DNA of 37,763 nt from assembly GCA_022729575.1 (NCBI GenBank), contig DZAL01000038.1:1-37763 (forward strand), written 5' to 3'. Every line of letters begins with the position of its first letter. The first letter of the stretch is position 1. The position numbers and the translations under genes are program-made. This document shows positions 1-8,521 of the stretch, piece after piece. Source of the DNA: Thiomargarita sp. (GTDB taxonomy: Bacteria > Pseudomonadota > Gammaproteobacteria > Beggiatoales > Beggiatoaceae). The notes below the pieces were generated by a model. That model worked only from the letters and a program-made list of their open reading frames with translations. It had not been told where the DNA came from and ran no database searches.

Positions 1-72
1 ACCTCAAACGGGTAAGGTTTAGGAAAGTTAGCACCTGGATTTTAATACCTCCATTGGTTTGGAGGGACTACC
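1..72. mobile_element. Right end of a GGTAGTCCC-type small repeat element, cut by the window edge
   Basis: The stretch ends with CCTCCATTGGTTTGGAGGGACTACC. It matches the right ends of the elements at 8593-8766 and 23327-23525, including the preceding GGTTTAGGAAAGTTAGCACC segment, which is almost identical at 23467-23490. The left part lies outside the window. No coding content is seen. It is a non-autonomous, MITE-like sequence by structure. Confidence 0.7.
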
Positions 73-109
73 CGAATCCAGAGAATTATCGGGAGAGGTC
101 ATCTCAGTC

Positions 110-295
110 ATGAAATTAATAGACACTGGTGGATGGATAGAGGAATTAACAGCAGGTCAATTGGCAGAGCAATTCTCACCCTATTTACAACATCCCGAAG
201 AACTTATTGTGCTAACGGTGGTGCAGTATGGTCAAGAGTATCGAAGGTATTCTCATCAATTTTTACAACCACAAACAGGAGTGACAATATGGTAA
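110..295 (+). pseudogene. Truncated PIN-domain (VapC-like) toxin remnant
   Basis: The 61-residue frame begins MKLIDTGGWIEELTAGQLAE and continues through PYLQHPEELIVLTVVQY. This resembles the start of PIN-domain toxins: the first acidic residue in LID, then a helix and a second strand. The rest of a PIN domain (about 130 residues, with later acidic residues) is missing, and the tail GQEYRRYSHQF does not look like one. It overlaps the next small gene by 7 bases. I infer a VapC-type gene cut short by deletion or frameshift. It could instead be a short unrelated gene. A weak in-frame alternative start lies at 59, inside the repeat element. Confidence 0.45.
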
Positions 296-519
296 CTTTT
301 GAAGAATTTGCTAACCTGGTGAACTTGATTAAGCACAATCAACAAATGCCCGCCGAAGACATCGTGCATGAATATCAAGACTGGTCTTCCAGTGAGGGTG
401 AAACGTTTACCAAGGTGGATGAAAACCGCCAGATGTTCGAAGTCAACCGCGAGTTTCAGTTGCATTATTTGGGCCAAGGATTACGAGGCTTTGGGGCGTT
501 TCAAGACGACCCCACTTGA
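289..519 (+). CDS. Small acidic protein, putative antitoxin of the adjacent PIN toxin
   Basis: This is a 76-residue acidic protein starting MVTFEEFANLVNLI. I do not recognise the family. Its position, directly upstream of a PIN-domain gene on the same strand, is typical of an antitoxin, so the role is inferred from context. The stop is TGA at 517-519. The same frame continues after it as EKLFDDIEQQRHSQQG to a TAA at 568-570, seven bases before the PIN start. That tail is hydrophilic and coding-like. The gene may therefore have been 93 codons long and been cut by a nonsense mutation, or the TGA may be the natural end. Confidence 0.5.
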   Translation: MVTFEEFANLVNLIKHNQQMPAEDIVHEYQDWSSSEGETFTKVDENRQMFEVNREFQLHYLGQGLRGFGAFQDDPT

Positions 520-576
520 GAAAAATTATTTGATGACATTGAACAGCAACGCCATTCGCAACAGGGGTAATCAATC

Positions 577-1002
577 ATGTGGCTTTGGGATTCCAACATG
601 GTGAGAGCTTTTGGTAACAAAAAGCTTCTCATTCTTCTTGAGCATGTCAAACGAGTATCTCACTCAGACATTGCGCTACCTTCCGTGGTGGTGGCAGAAA
701 TTTTAGGAGGACGTTGCGATTTCGCGCGTAAGGCTTCCCCTGAAGAGGCACCTTGGGCACATCGTCAACTATTAGAAACACAGAAACTCTTGGCGGAGTT
801 TAAAGTGATCGTGTTTGATGAACGATGCGCTGACCTCCTGAAACAGCTTAAACAACAACATAAAGCGCATAAACGTTATGCCGATATGATGATAGCGGCG
901 ATGGCGAAAGCGGGTAATCACATTGTAGTTACTCGCAATACCAAAGACTTTAAGTTATTCCTGCCTAATCATCAACTGGCGAATTGGATTAATGACCAAT
1001 AG
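577..1002 (+). CDS. PIN-domain ribonuclease, VapC-like toxin
   Basis: This 141-residue protein has the PIN-domain layout. Asp5 is in MWLWDSN, a middle acidic residue is in VVVAEILGG, and a late acidic cluster is in KRYADMMIAAMA followed by HIVVTRNTKDF. In this family the acidic residues bind Mg2+ or Mn2+ and cut RNA, often tRNA or rRNA, when the antitoxin is degraded. Length fits VapC-type toxins. The small acidic gene upstream would be the antitoxin. The start at 577 was chosen because LWDSN must be at the N terminus. All key acidic positions appear present, so the protein may be active. Confidence 0.75.
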   Translation: MWLWDSNMVRAFGNKKLLILLEHVKRVSHSDIALPSVVVAEILGGRCDFARKASPEEAPWAHRQLLETQKLLAEFKVIVFDERCADLLKQLKQQHKAHKRYADMMIAAMAKAGNHIVVTRNTKDFKLFLPNHQLANWINDQ

Positions 1003-1013
1003 GGTTTTTTCAC

Positions 1014-1042
1014 CTCGTTACCACGCGGAGGGTGGTAACGAG
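1014..1042. repeat. Hairpin, 11-bp arms, 12 bases after the PIN gene
   Basis: CTCGTTACCAC and GTGGTAACGAG form a perfect 11-bp stem with a 7-base loop. A T-run precedes it rather than follows it, so it is not a classical intrinsic terminator for the plus strand. It may still end or protect the toxin-antitoxin transcript. Confidence 0.5.
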
Positions 1043-1090
1043 TTGAAGGGTTGCAGGTAGGGATAACGACCATTGCCGAGAAAGTGACGT

Positions 1091-1142
1091 TGGAGTACGG
1101 AATTTATTTCTGTTCACGGAGCGGAATCAATTTCGTACTCCA
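1091..1142. repeat. Imperfect inverted repeat at the 3' end of the glycosyltransferase gene
   Basis: TGGAGTACGGAATTTATTTC faces a near-complementary copy ending CGTACTCCA. It lies 11 bases beyond the glycosyltransferase stop on the minus strand. A related hairpin (GTCCGGAATT arms) lies at 30891-30927, also just past the stop of a minus-strand gene. Both may act as transcript ends, but no T-run is seen. Confidence 0.45.
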
Positions 1143-1152
1143 TCATTCATTG

Positions 1153-2331
1153 TTAGGCCACGGCTAACAATTCGGCTACTTTAGCCGCTACTTTATCCCA
1201 GCTACTATTGGCCACTGCGGCGCGGCGTTGTTCAATTAAACCAGGGTCAGTTTCGTGCAACGCCTGCTCCAAATTTTGCAAAAATTCGTCATGGGAATTG
1301 GCTGAATAAATCAGGCTACCGTAAGTGTCAAAGGCGGGTAATCTCATTACTACAGTCGGATAGCCGGCCGCTAAATATTCTTTCAGTTTAGTCGGATTGC
1401 ACATTTGATTAAATTCATTTTGTAAAAACGGAATAATGCCCACCGCAAAATGTGCTGCATAATACGGTAACTCTTGGGGAGATACTTGGTCAATATGCAC
1501 CACGTTTTTTTCCGCCAACACGCGGGATAAATCCATCTGTTTGGGCCCGATTAACACTAACGTGCCAGGGTGGAGATGACGAGCAATTTTTATCATCAAT
1601 TCCACATCCATGCGATATTCATCCATACCGCCATAAAATCCCACTATAGGTTTAACCAGATTTTGCATAGCGGGAGGAGTAGGACAACGTGGGCCCTGGA
1701 GCGGGCGAGCCGCCACAAATTGGTCAAAATCTACGCCATGGCCAATAAGGACCGATTGCTTTACCAAACCTCGTTCTCGTTCCATCAAACCTTCATGCAC
1801 ATAAGCAGCGGCATCGGCAATTTCCAACAATCGTTTTTCTAATTCCCAAACCTGCTGTTTATCGGCTTCTGGTAAAGTCGTAAAATCATCGCAACGGTCA
1901 AATACTATTTTAACCCATCGTCCCAATTCGACCGCCGGGGTCATGGTGGGCATGGAGACTAAAGCGGAAGGATGTTTGATTCGGAGATGACGACAAACCC
2001 AGCGGACTTGCCAAGCCAATAGTCTCCCATTGAATTTTAACATCGACGGCGAATATAGCGGCACAAAAATGGGACTGTAAATATACATCCCGGACTGTGG
2101 ATCACGTTTGAGACCACGAGTCAGGCTTTTGAGTTTGCGCCAGTAACGTGACCAAGCAATTTCCGTTTTGCCTGGAATGGGTAAACGCATCCCAATACTA
2201 TTAATCCATACGGTGGGCACTCGTTGTGCTAATCGTGTCGCCATGCGGACTGAGGCATGACCGCGATTATGATACCACCAGTCGACGTTACCAAAATGGA
2301 TTACGCCGTCACAAGAAGAATGAGTCGTCAT
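1153..2331 (-). CDS. Glycosyltransferase, GT4/TuaH-like
   Basis: This 392-residue soluble protein has a GT-B layout. The N-terminal half carries FDRCDDF (about 144-150), like the DxxDD segment of TuaH-type enzymes. The C-terminal half starts near PIVGFYGGMDEYRMD (228-242), contains VLIGP (259-263), and has the donor-site motif NPTKLKEYLAAGYPTV (312-327). Such enzymes move a sugar from a nucleotide donor onto a polysaccharide or glycolipid at the cytoplasmic face. It is downstream of a heptose-nucleotide module on the same strand, so a heptose or related sugar donor is plausible but inferred. The palindrome array at 2353-2610 separates it from the upstream gene. It may have its own promoter or depend on read-through. 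Confidence 0.8.
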   Translation of the reverse strand: MTTHSSCDGVIHFGNVDWWYHNRGHASVRMATRLAQRVPTVWINSIGMRLPIPGKTEIAWSRYWRKLKSLTRGLKRDPQSGMYIYSPIFVPLYSPSMLKFNGRLLAWQVRWVCRHLRIKHPSALVSMPTMTPAVELGRWVKIVFDRCDDFTTLPEADKQQVWELEKRLLEIADAAAYVHEGLMERERGLVKQSVLIGHGVDFDQFVAARPLQGPRCPTPPAMQNLVKPIVGFYGGMDEYRMDVELMIKIARHLHPGTLVLIGPKQMDLSRVLAEKNVVHIDQVSPQELPYYAAHFAVGIIPFLQNEFNQMCNPTKLKEYLAAGYPTVVMRLPAFDTYGSLIYSANSHDEFLQNLEQALHETDPGLIEQRRAAVANSSWDKVAAKVAELLAVA

Positions 2332-2352
2332 GGTGTTAATTCACTATTATTC

Positions 2353-2610
2353 AGATTTGACAACTTTCGAAAGATTCAGATTTGACAACTTTCGAAAAGT
2401 TGTCAAATCTAAGTTCAAATCTAGGTGAGTTTCAGATTTGACAACTTTCAAAAAGTTGTCAAATCTAAGTGGGGTTCAGATTTGACAACTTTCGAAAAGT
2501 TGTCAAATCTAAGTTCAAATCTAGGTGAGTTTCAGATTTGACAACTTTCAAAAAGTTGTCAAATCTAAGTGGGGTTCAGATTTGACAACTTTCGAAAAGT
2601 TGTCAAATCT
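2353..2610. repeat. Tandem array of five 33-bp palindromes (family A) with a 100-bp period
   Basis: Five palindromes start at 2378, 2434, 2478, 2534 and 2578. Each has a 15-bp arm AGATTTGACAACTTT, a 3-base centre (CGA or CAA alternating) and the reverse-complement arm. Spacers alternate 23 and 11 bases, so the higher-order unit is exactly 100 bp, present twice plus one palindrome. A broken half copy is at 2353-2370. The array fills the gap between two genes of the same minus-strand operon. The same palindrome recurs at 15720, 15801, 33123, 34893, 34939 and 34985. Confidence 0.95.
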
Positions 2611-2615
2611 CGGCT

Positions 2616-3902
2616 CTATAAAATGAGTGAAACCGCCGCCGAAAGGTCAGATACTTGATGAGAAAATGGGTGCAGATAAGGAGGAATCGCTACGCCCTCT
2701 AAACCTTTACCAGAGTCGACTAGGATTAATTCTTGGCAATGCGCGTGATAACCTGCCAGCAGGTCACTAATCATATCTCCTACCATCCAAGAGCGAGTAA
2801 GGTCTAATTGTAATTCTTGGGCTGCTTGGAATAATAACCCAGGCCCAGGTTTGCGGTCATAAAATTCGACGACGGTTCGATCTTTGATTTGAGTAGCTTG
2901 GGTGGAATAATAAATGCCATCCAGTGTGGTCTCATGTTGCGCGAGTTGTTCAAATAACACGTTATGAATTTTTACTAAATCGGCTTCCGTGATTAATCCT
3001 TGTCCAATCGGTGATTGATTAGTGACTAAAATGCAAGCAAAACCGGCGGCTCGTAATTGTTTAACAGCTTCTCCGCCGCCGGGGACTAATTTCACTTGCG
3101 CCGGCCGTGAGAGATAATGCACGGATTCAATGAGAGTCCCATCACGGTCTAAAAATACCGCAGGGCGACAACCTTGGAATCGACCCGCACGTTGCCACCA
3201 TTCTACCACTTCCCGTTGCGCCGCTAAATAAGTGTCATAAGTACCGATATCGCGATAATAGCCTTCCCAAATCCATCCTCGCATCTTTCCAACCAAAGTT
3301 GGCAACACGTCAAAGCCTAGATCAAATACTCGTTTAGCCGCAATTTGTCGATACAGGTCAGCCTCAAACACATAGACCCCCGCATTGGCTAAATCACTGG
3401 TCGGTTGCGACGGTTTTTCTTGAAAACCAATAATACGTTGTTGCTCATCTAATTCGGCAATGCCACAGGCTCGCGGGTTAGGCGCATGAAAGAGCAACAT
3501 CGTCGCCGGGTCCTCATGTCGATGATGATAAGCCAACAAGTCACAGAGATTGACATTGCTAAAGTTATCCGCATAAATAATCAATATCTCTTCCGCATCA
3601 TCCGCAAACTGTGGGTGAGCGGCTAACGTGCCGGCAGAGCCGAGTAATTCCGGCTCATACGTTTCTCTCAATTGTAACTGACCTCGAGCGTTGATTGATT
3701 CAATATACACTCGGACCGCTTCAGGTAAATGGTGAGTATTAATCAATACTTCCTTGACTCCCGCCACTACCAATTGTTCCACCCAGTAATCCAGCAATGG
3801 ACGACCTGCAATGGGGACTAAACATTTAGGCGTGTGATCAGTGAGAGGACGTAACCGAGTCCCTAAACCGGCGGCTAGTAGAATAGCTTTAGTGCAACTC
3901 AT
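2616..3902 (-). CDS. Fused sugar-phosphate nucleotidyltransferase (HddC-like) and HAD-IIIA phosphatase (GmhB-like)
   Basis: The first part (about 1-235) is a nucleotidyltransferase. It has the signature LLAAGLGTRLRPLT (8-21), the metal-binding Asp112 in YADN and GYYRDIGTYDTY (214-225). The second part (about 245-428) is a HAD phosphatase of histidinol-phosphate/GmhB type: DRDGT (252-256, nucleophile Asp252 and Asp254), Thr294 in LVTNQ, Lys351 and GDMISD (375-380). In the known heptose pathway GmhB removes the C7 phosphate of heptose-1,7-bisphosphate and HddC makes GDP-heptose, so the fusion would join consecutive steps. Oddly, the Cys/His zinc loop of E. coli GmhB is absent between 330 and 350. 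A related sugar pathway is possible. It overlaps the upstream GmhA-like gene by 4 bases (ATGA). Confidence 0.85.
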   Translation of the reverse strand: MSCTKAILLAAGLGTRLRPLTDHTPKCLVPIAGRPLLDYWVEQLVVAGVKEVLINTHHLPEAVRVYIESINARGQLQLRETYEPELLGSAGTLAAHPQFADDAEEILIIYADNFSNVNLCDLLAYHHRHEDPATMLLFHAPNPRACGIAELDEQQRIIGFQEKPSQPTSDLANAGVYVFEADLYRQIAAKRVFDLGFDVLPTLVGKMRGWIWEGYYRDIGTYDTYLAAQREVVEWWQRAGRFQGCRPAVFLDRDGTLIESVHYLSRPAQVKLVPGGGEAVKQLRAAGFACILVTNQSPIGQGLITEADLVKIHNVLFEQLAQHETTLDGIYYSTQATQIKDRTVVEFYDRKPGPGLLFQAAQELQLDLTRSWMVGDMISDLLAGYHAHCQELILVDSGKGLEGVAIPPYLHPFSHQVSDLSAAVSLIL

Positions 3903-4489
3903 GTCGTTTTACTGTCAGCGGCAATAGCATGATTGAGAATTTGCCCCACAATATGACCAACGGACAGGTGCAGGTCTTCAATGATGCCATAGTTGTCATT
4001 AGGAATATGAATTTGCAAATCGGCCAAGTCTTTAAGTTTGCCGCCATCAAAACCCGTTAATGCCACTACTTTCATGCCCTTAGCCTTAGCTAATTCTACG
4101 GCTTGGAGGACATTAGGCGAATTACCGGAACCACTAATCGCGACCGCAATATCACCAGGTTGTCCATAAGAGCGCAACGGATAACTAAAGATTTTTTCAT
4201 AAGACCAGTCATTGGAGACCGCGGTCAAGGTACCAATGTTATCCGACAAGGCAATGGCTCGCAAGCCCCGCGGACCATTACAACCTGCGGTCATTAGTAA
4301 TTCAATCACAAAGTGACCAGAAGTGCAAGCACTGCCACCGTTACCGAAAACTAACACTTGACGATTTTCTTGCCAAGCCGTGAACAATAACTTAGCGAAA
4401 GCATCAATGACGGAATAGTCGATGATTTGACATAATCGCCCCATCGTGTCTAAATATTCTTTGGCCGATTTACACATGATTCTACTCAT
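3899..4489 (-). CDS. gmhA: SIS-domain phosphoheptose isomerase-like protein (GmhA family)
   Basis: The 196-residue protein is a single SIS domain of the length usual for GmhA. Its sugar-phosphate motifs are FGNGGSA (48-54) and ISGSGNSPNVL (118-128). The C-terminal helix EDLHLSVGHIVG (171-182) carries the Glu and His expected in GmhA, which converts sedoheptulose 7-phosphate to heptose 7-phosphate in the cytoplasm. An AGAGGA ribosome site precedes the start. The 4-base overlap with the nucleotidyltransferase-phosphatase gene suggests translational coupling. A GmhA paralogue used for capsule or S-layer heptose, or a DiaA-like SIS protein, is the main alternative. The neighbour favours GmhA. Confidence 0.8.
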   Translation of the reverse strand: MSRIMCKSAKEYLDTMGRLCQIIDYSVIDAFAKLLFTAWQENRQVLVFGNGGSACTSGHFVIELLMTAGCNGPRGLRAIALSDNIGTLTAVSNDWSYEKIFSYPLRSYGQPGDIAVAISGSGNSPNVLQAVELAKAKGMKVVALTGFDGGKLKDLADLQIHIPNDNYGIIEDLHLSVGHIVGQILNHAIAADSKTT

Positions 4490-4821
4490 AAATTATTATC
4501 CTCTGTAGTTTTTAGCAAGCTGTTTGTCAACCTTCCTCTCCCTATTTCCACAGTAAATAGAATGGTATAACTTCCACCGAATATGGGGACAACTCCGTTT
4601 AATGGAGGGTAATAGGGACAATTGAAATGTAAATATTTTAATTTTCTTAGAATATGATATAATCAAGTTTTATTTTATTCAATAGGAATAAAATAATTAT
4701 AAAATTTATTTTAATTTCAAAAAGTTCCAAGACCAATTCCCAGTAAAAAATGCTGTGACTATCCAAACCATAACTGCTATGGTAGTATAAATACTTTTTT
4801 AGAGTACGTAGCTAGAAAGCC
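4490..4821. other. AT-rich divergent intergenic region
   Basis: This 332-base gap separates the minus-strand heptose operon from the plus-strand cyclase. It holds an A/T-rich block (about 4625-4720) with a perfect -10-like TATAAT at 4658-4663, but no good -35 at the right distance. No palindrome, RNA gene or coding frame is convincing. Promoters for both directions are expected here. Confidence 0.4.
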
Positions 4822-6786
4822 ATGAAAATATTAAAAAAATATTTATTGATGTTAATGTGCCTCTATTCCAGCATAGTGTTGGCAAGTGATGACATTAGCC
4901 AGCGAGAAAAACAACTGGCCACGGTGACTGGCCAACCAAGGATCGATATTTTAAATGAATTGGCAAATTTTTATGAAGAAAGTGCGCCTCAAAAAAGTAT
5001 TGAATACGGAAAAGAAGCATTCGAGTTAGCTACCGCCGCTTCCAATCAGCCAGTTATCGCGATGGTTCTCAACCAGCTCGGAGTGGCTTTTATTAATGCC
5101 GGTGATTATGATAATGCGTTAAACTCTCTGCTGAAATCTTTAGCTGTTCGTGAACAAATAGGCGATAACAAAGCCGTCGCCGAAACTTTCATCAATTTAG
5201 GAATCACTTATTGGCGACTCAGCGATTATGAAAAAGCCTTAGACTACTGTTTCAAAGCGTTACGTTTATACGAGGCAGTTAACTATTCGGAAGGCATTGC
5301 TAAGGCTTGGCATAATCTTGGGATTATTTATGATATAATGAAAGACCATGACAAGGGACTGGAGTTTCTCTTGAAAGCCTTGCGTCTGCGGGAAGTATTA
5401 GGAAACAAAGAGGCTATTGCCGATTCTTTAAATAATATTGGGATTGTCTATTATTACTCTGGTGAATATCAAAAAGCTTTAGAATATTACTCCAAGTCGT
5501 TGGAAATTCAAAAACAGATTAATAACCAAAAAGGCATTGCCAAATCTTTGAATAACATAGGTTTTGTCTATAATGACATGGAAAAATATGACGAAGCCTT
5601 AAAATATTTTACCGAGTCTTTAAAAATTTGGCAAGAGATTCAGAATAGCTTTGAAGTCGCCAATGTGTCCAATAACATTGGCAAAGTTTATATTGCCTTG
5701 CAACAGTATGCGAAGGCCGATTTCTATCTTCGGCAAGGACAGGTCTGGGCTCAGAAAAAAGGCCTCAAATCCAAAGATTTTTTGAGCGAAAATTATGAGT
5801 TATTCTCTAATCTTTATGCCGCTCAAGGAGATTATAAAAAAGCGCTGGAATTTTATAAAGATTCCGCCGACCTGATTAGTGAAATTTTCAAAGAGAAGAT
5901 TCAAAAAATTGCCTCGATTCAAACGCGCTATGAAACCGAAAAGAAACAACAAGAAATTGAACTGTTGAAAAAAGAAAATGATATTAAGCAATTGCAACTG
6001 GCACGTCAGCAATTGCGGCAAAATTCATTATTGGGCGGTTTTGGCTTAGTCATCGTTTTAGCGTTTGTCCTCTATCGCTTGTATCGTTTAACTAAAAAAG
6101 CTAATTTTGTTCTAGCGGAAGCTCATGCGGCCATTAAAATCGAAAAGGAAAAAGCGGATAAATTATTGCTAAATATTTTACCCTATCGTATTGCCAATGA
6201 TTTAAAGGAGAAGCATTACACTGAGCCGGAAAGTTTTGAAAATGTCACGGTTTATTTTTCCGATGTGGTAGGATTTACTAAATTAGCGTCTCACCTCGAG
6301 CCAAAAGCTTTAATTGACGAGTTAAACGAAATTTTTACGGCGTTTGATAACATTATCGAACAAAATCACGGTGAACGTATTAAAACTATTGGTGATGCCT
6401 ATTTATGTGTTTGTGGAATGCCGGAGCCAAATCCGCATCATGCCCAAAATATGGTACGCTCCGCCATTCAAATTGTTCACTATTTGACCGAGCGCAACCA
6501 ACATACTTCTCTCAAATGGCAAATTCGTATCGGCATTCATACCGGTAGCGTGGTGGGTGGCGTAGTTGGAATAAAAAAATATATTTACGATGTGTTTGGC
6601 GATACCATCAATACGGCTTCCCGGATGGAATCTCATTCACAACCGATGAAAATTAACATCTCAGAAACCACTTACCAACTCATTAAGGATGAATTTTCGG
6701 TAGTGGATCGGGGTATGTTTTCAGTCAAAGGCAAAGGAGAAATGAAAATGTATTTTGTAGAGCCAGACCTTAGTGAAATCCCGTAA
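4822..6786 (+). CDS. Exported-sensor TPR protein with class III adenylate cyclase domain
   Basis: The protein has a signal peptide or anchor (1-22) and about six TPR repeats of the NNIG.VY type (41-350). A coiled coil (355-400), a membrane segment (403-420) and a cyclase domain (about 440-650) follow. Asp481 (FSDVVGF) and Asp525 (IGDAY) bind the metals. Lys521 and Asp590 (YDVFG) are the adenine-selecting residues, and Asn597 and Arg601 are the transition-state pair, so it should make cAMP rather than cGMP. TPRs would lie outside the cytoplasm and sense a partner protein, inferred from topology. The ATG at 4822 gives a good signal sequence. It is followed by a MITE and then glgC on the same strand. 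Confidence 0.9.
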   Translation: MKILKKYLLMLMCLYSSIVLASDDISQREKQLATVTGQPRIDILNELANFYEESAPQKSIEYGKEAFELATAASNQPVIAMVLNQLGVAFINAGDYDNALNSLLKSLAVREQIGDNKAVAETFINLGITYWRLSDYEKALDYCFKALRLYEAVNYSEGIAKAWHNLGIIYDIMKDHDKGLEFLLKALRLREVLGNKEAIADSLNNIGIVYYYSGEYQKALEYYSKSLEIQKQINNQKGIAKSLNNIGFVYNDMEKYDEALKYFTESLKIWQEIQNSFEVANVSNNIGKVYIALQQYAKADFYLRQGQVWAQKKGLKSKDFLSENYELFSNLYAAQGDYKKALEFYKDSADLISEIFKEKIQKIASIQTRYETEKKQQEIELLKKENDIKQLQLARQQLRQNSLLGGFGLVIVLAFVLYRLYRLTKKANFVLAEAHAAIKIEKEKADKLLLNILPYRIANDLKEKHYTEPESFENVTVYFSDVVGFTKLASHLEPKALIDELNEIFTAFDNIIEQNHGERIKTIGDAYLCVCGMPEPNPHHAQNMVRSAIQIVHYLTERNQHTSLKWQIRIGIHTGSVVGGVVGIKKYIYDVFGDTINTASRMESHSQPMKINISETTYQLIKDEFSVVDRGMFSVKGKGEMKMYFVEPDLSEIP

Positions 6787-6788
6787 AC

Positions 6789-6960
6789 ATAAGTACCGAA
6801 GCAGAAATTTTACGGTATTTTCAATCGTCGCCCTCACCCCCGGCCCCTCTCCCAGAGGGAGAGGGGAGACAGGCAACACCAGTGGTTTTCTCCCCTCTCC
6901 CTCTGGGAGAGGGGCCGGGGGTGAGGGCAACTACCGTAGAATTTCTGCTTCAGTACTTAT
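6789..6960. mobile_element. Long inverted-repeat element with AAGTACYGAAGCAGAAATT ends
   Basis: The 172-bp element has ends ATAAGTACCGAAGCAGAAATT and AATTTCTGCTTCAGTACTTAT. Inside, a second inverted repeat of CCCTCACCCCCGGCCCCTCT and its complement forms a GC-rich stem. A shorter relative with the same ends lies at 25001-25104, and both are followed by ATCACC. There is no coding gene inside. The open frames across it are only the mirror of the palindrome. It is a MITE-like element. Confidence 0.85.
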
Positions 6961-6985
6961 CACCTAAACCAAGATGAGTAGGAGC

Positions 6986-7043
6986 GGAGTCTAAAACCCG
7001 TTTTGGACTCCCAATTTTCAGTCCAAAACCGGTTTTGGACTCC
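6986..7043. repeat. Two adjacent palindromes GGAGTCYAAAACC type upstream of glgC
   Basis: A 26-bp palindrome (6986-7011) is followed by a perfect 22-bp one, AGTCCAAAACC plus its complement (7020-7041). They sit 40 to 95 bases upstream of the glgC start. The same GGAGTCC...GGACTCC theme appears at 18953-19024, 23583-23670 and 29154-29239. Confidence 0.7.
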
Positions 7044-7081
7044 AATAAATAATATATCTAACATATAAGGAGGAGAATAAG

Positions 7082-8359
7082 ATGAATTTTGAACATGCTC
7101 AAACTTCTCGGTTTGTGAGCCGTCTCACCCGAGACACCTTAGCGTTAGTCCTAGCTGGAGGACGTGGTTCGCGGCTTAGAAATCTTACTGATTGGCGAGC
7201 TAAACCCGCCGTGCCGTTTGGTGGCAAATTCCGAATTATTGACTTTCCGTTATCGAATTGTATCAATTCGGGAATTCGACAAATTGCGGTCTTGACGCAA
7301 TATAAATCGCATTCGTTAATTCGTCACTTACAAAAAGGGTGGACTTTTTTGCGCGGTGAATTTGGTGAATTTGTAGAAATTCTCCCCGCCGCTCAACAAA
7401 GGGAAGATGAATCTTGGTATATGGGCACCGCCGATGCCGTGGGTCAAAATTTGAATATTCTGCGAAGTCATAATCCGAAATACATTCTGATTTTGGCTGG
7501 CGACCATATTTACAAAATGGACTATGGTCCAATGATTGCCCAACATGTCGAACAAAAAGCCGATATGACTATTGGTTGCATTGAGGTGCCTTTGGAAACG
7601 GCCAAAAGTTTTGGGGTGATGAGTATTAATGAACAAGAACAAATTGTGCGTTTTGCCGAGAAGCCAGCACAACCGACACCGACTCCCAATAATCCGGAGT
7701 TGGCGTTGGCTTCGATGGGAATTTATGTGTTTGATGCAGAATTTTTGTATGAACAACTCAAACTAGATTCGCAAAATCCAAACTCTAGTCATGACTTCGG
7801 TAAAGACCTCATTCCATCTTTACTTGAGCAGCACAGCCGCATGATTGCTTACCGTTTTCAAGATGTACAAAATAGCGTGCCGCCGTATTGGCGTGATGTT
7901 GGCACCATAGATGCGTTTTGGGAAGCGAATATGGATTTAGTTACCGTTACGCCTAATCTGAATTTATACGATACGCAATGGCCGATTTGGACTTATCAAG
8001 AGCAATTACCTCCGGCCAAATTTATCTTTAATGATGATGATCGTCGCGGGATGGCGGTCGATGCCATGGTTTCTGGAGGATGTTTAATTTCTGGGGCCAA
8101 AGTAGTTAACTCTTTACTATTTTCCAATGTGAAAATCAATTCTTATAGTTCCTTAGAAGATGCGGTCATCCTCCCCGATGTCGAAATTGGGCGACACTGT
8201 CATCTAAAACGAGTGGTCGTTGATAAAGGTTGTTCCATTCCTCCGCAAACGGTGATTGGTCAAGATTTAACAGAAGATGCTAAACGGTTTTATGTTACGG
8301 AGCAAGGGATTGTTTTGGTCACCCCGGAGATGCTAGGACAACCATTTCATCTAGCCTAA
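7082..8359 (+). CDS. glgC: Glucose-1-phosphate adenylyltransferase
   Basis: GlgC makes ADP-glucose and pyrophosphate from ATP and glucose 1-phosphate, the committed step of bacterial glycogen synthesis. The 425 residues match the family length. Visible motifs are [10 protein letters not shown] (23-32), [20 protein letters not shown] (41-60), [12 protein letters not shown] (112-123) and [11 protein letters not shown] (138-148). A C-terminal left-handed beta-helix region with VSGGCLISG follows. The ribosome site AAGGAGGAG at 7067-7075 is strong and fixes the start. No other glycogen gene is in the window. Whether the upstream adenylate cyclase is cotranscribed is unclear because 295 bases of repeats separate them. 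Confidence 0.95.
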   Translation: MNFEHAQTSRFVSRLTRDTLALVLAGGRGSRLRNLTDWRAKPAVPFGGKFRIIDFPLSNCINSGIRQIAVLTQYKSHSLIRHLQKGWTFLRGEFGEFVEILPAAQQREDESWYMGTADAVGQNLNILRSHNPKYILILAGDHIYKMDYGPMIAQHVEQKADMTIGCIEVPLETAKSFGVMSINEQEQIVRFAEKPAQPTPTPNNPELALASMGIYVFDAEFLYEQLKLDSQNPNSSHDFGKDLIPSLLEQHSRMIAYRFQDVQNSVPPYWRDVGTIDAFWEANMDLVTVTPNLNLYDTQWPIWTYQEQLPPAKFIFNDDDRRGMAVDAMVSGGCLISGAKVVNSLLFSNVKINSYSSLEDAVILPDVEIGRHCHLKRVVVDKGCSIPPQTVIGQDLTEDAKRFYVTEQGIVLVTPEMLGQPFHLA

Positions 8360-8420
8360 AGATTGGCACGAAGATTGACAACTCACCATAACCACCCCCA
8401 GCCTCTCTTTGCTAAGGCGG

Positions 8421-8521
8421 CACTGCCATTAAGTTAAGCCTACCAAAGAAACCTTGAAGGTCTAAAACCAGACCTTCAAGGTTAAAACCAGACCGGGGGA
8501 TTCCTTAACTTAATGGCAGTG
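8421..8521. mobile_element. MITE with 18-bp perfect ends CACTGCCATTAAGTTAAG
   Basis: The 101-bp element starts CACTGCCATTAAGTTAAG and ends with its exact complement. It is flanked by AGGCGG on both sides (8415-8420 and 8522-8527), a possible 6-bp target duplication. Inside is an ACCTTGAAGGTCT hairpin. It lies beside GCGTGGGAACGAGAA (8529-8543), half of another palindromic repeat. Related copies are near 19052-19187 (degenerate) and 23556-23684. Confidence 0.85.

Noticed and set aside
517-519. Selenocysteine codon in the small antitoxin-like gene
   Set aside because: No hairpin of the SECIS type is seen after the TGA, and the family is not known to use selenocysteine.
2353-2610. Possible CRISPR array
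   Set aside because: Repeats are full palindromes, the spacers are identical in alternate units, and no cas gene is present.
6721-6967. Small proteins on both strands between the cyclase and glgC
   Set aside because: Both frames only translate the Pro/Gly-rich palindromic arms of the element at 6789-6960 and mirror each other.
7044-7081. Riboswitch in front of glgC
   Set aside because: Only palindromes of the repeat family and a strong ribosome site are visible; no known aptamer pattern.
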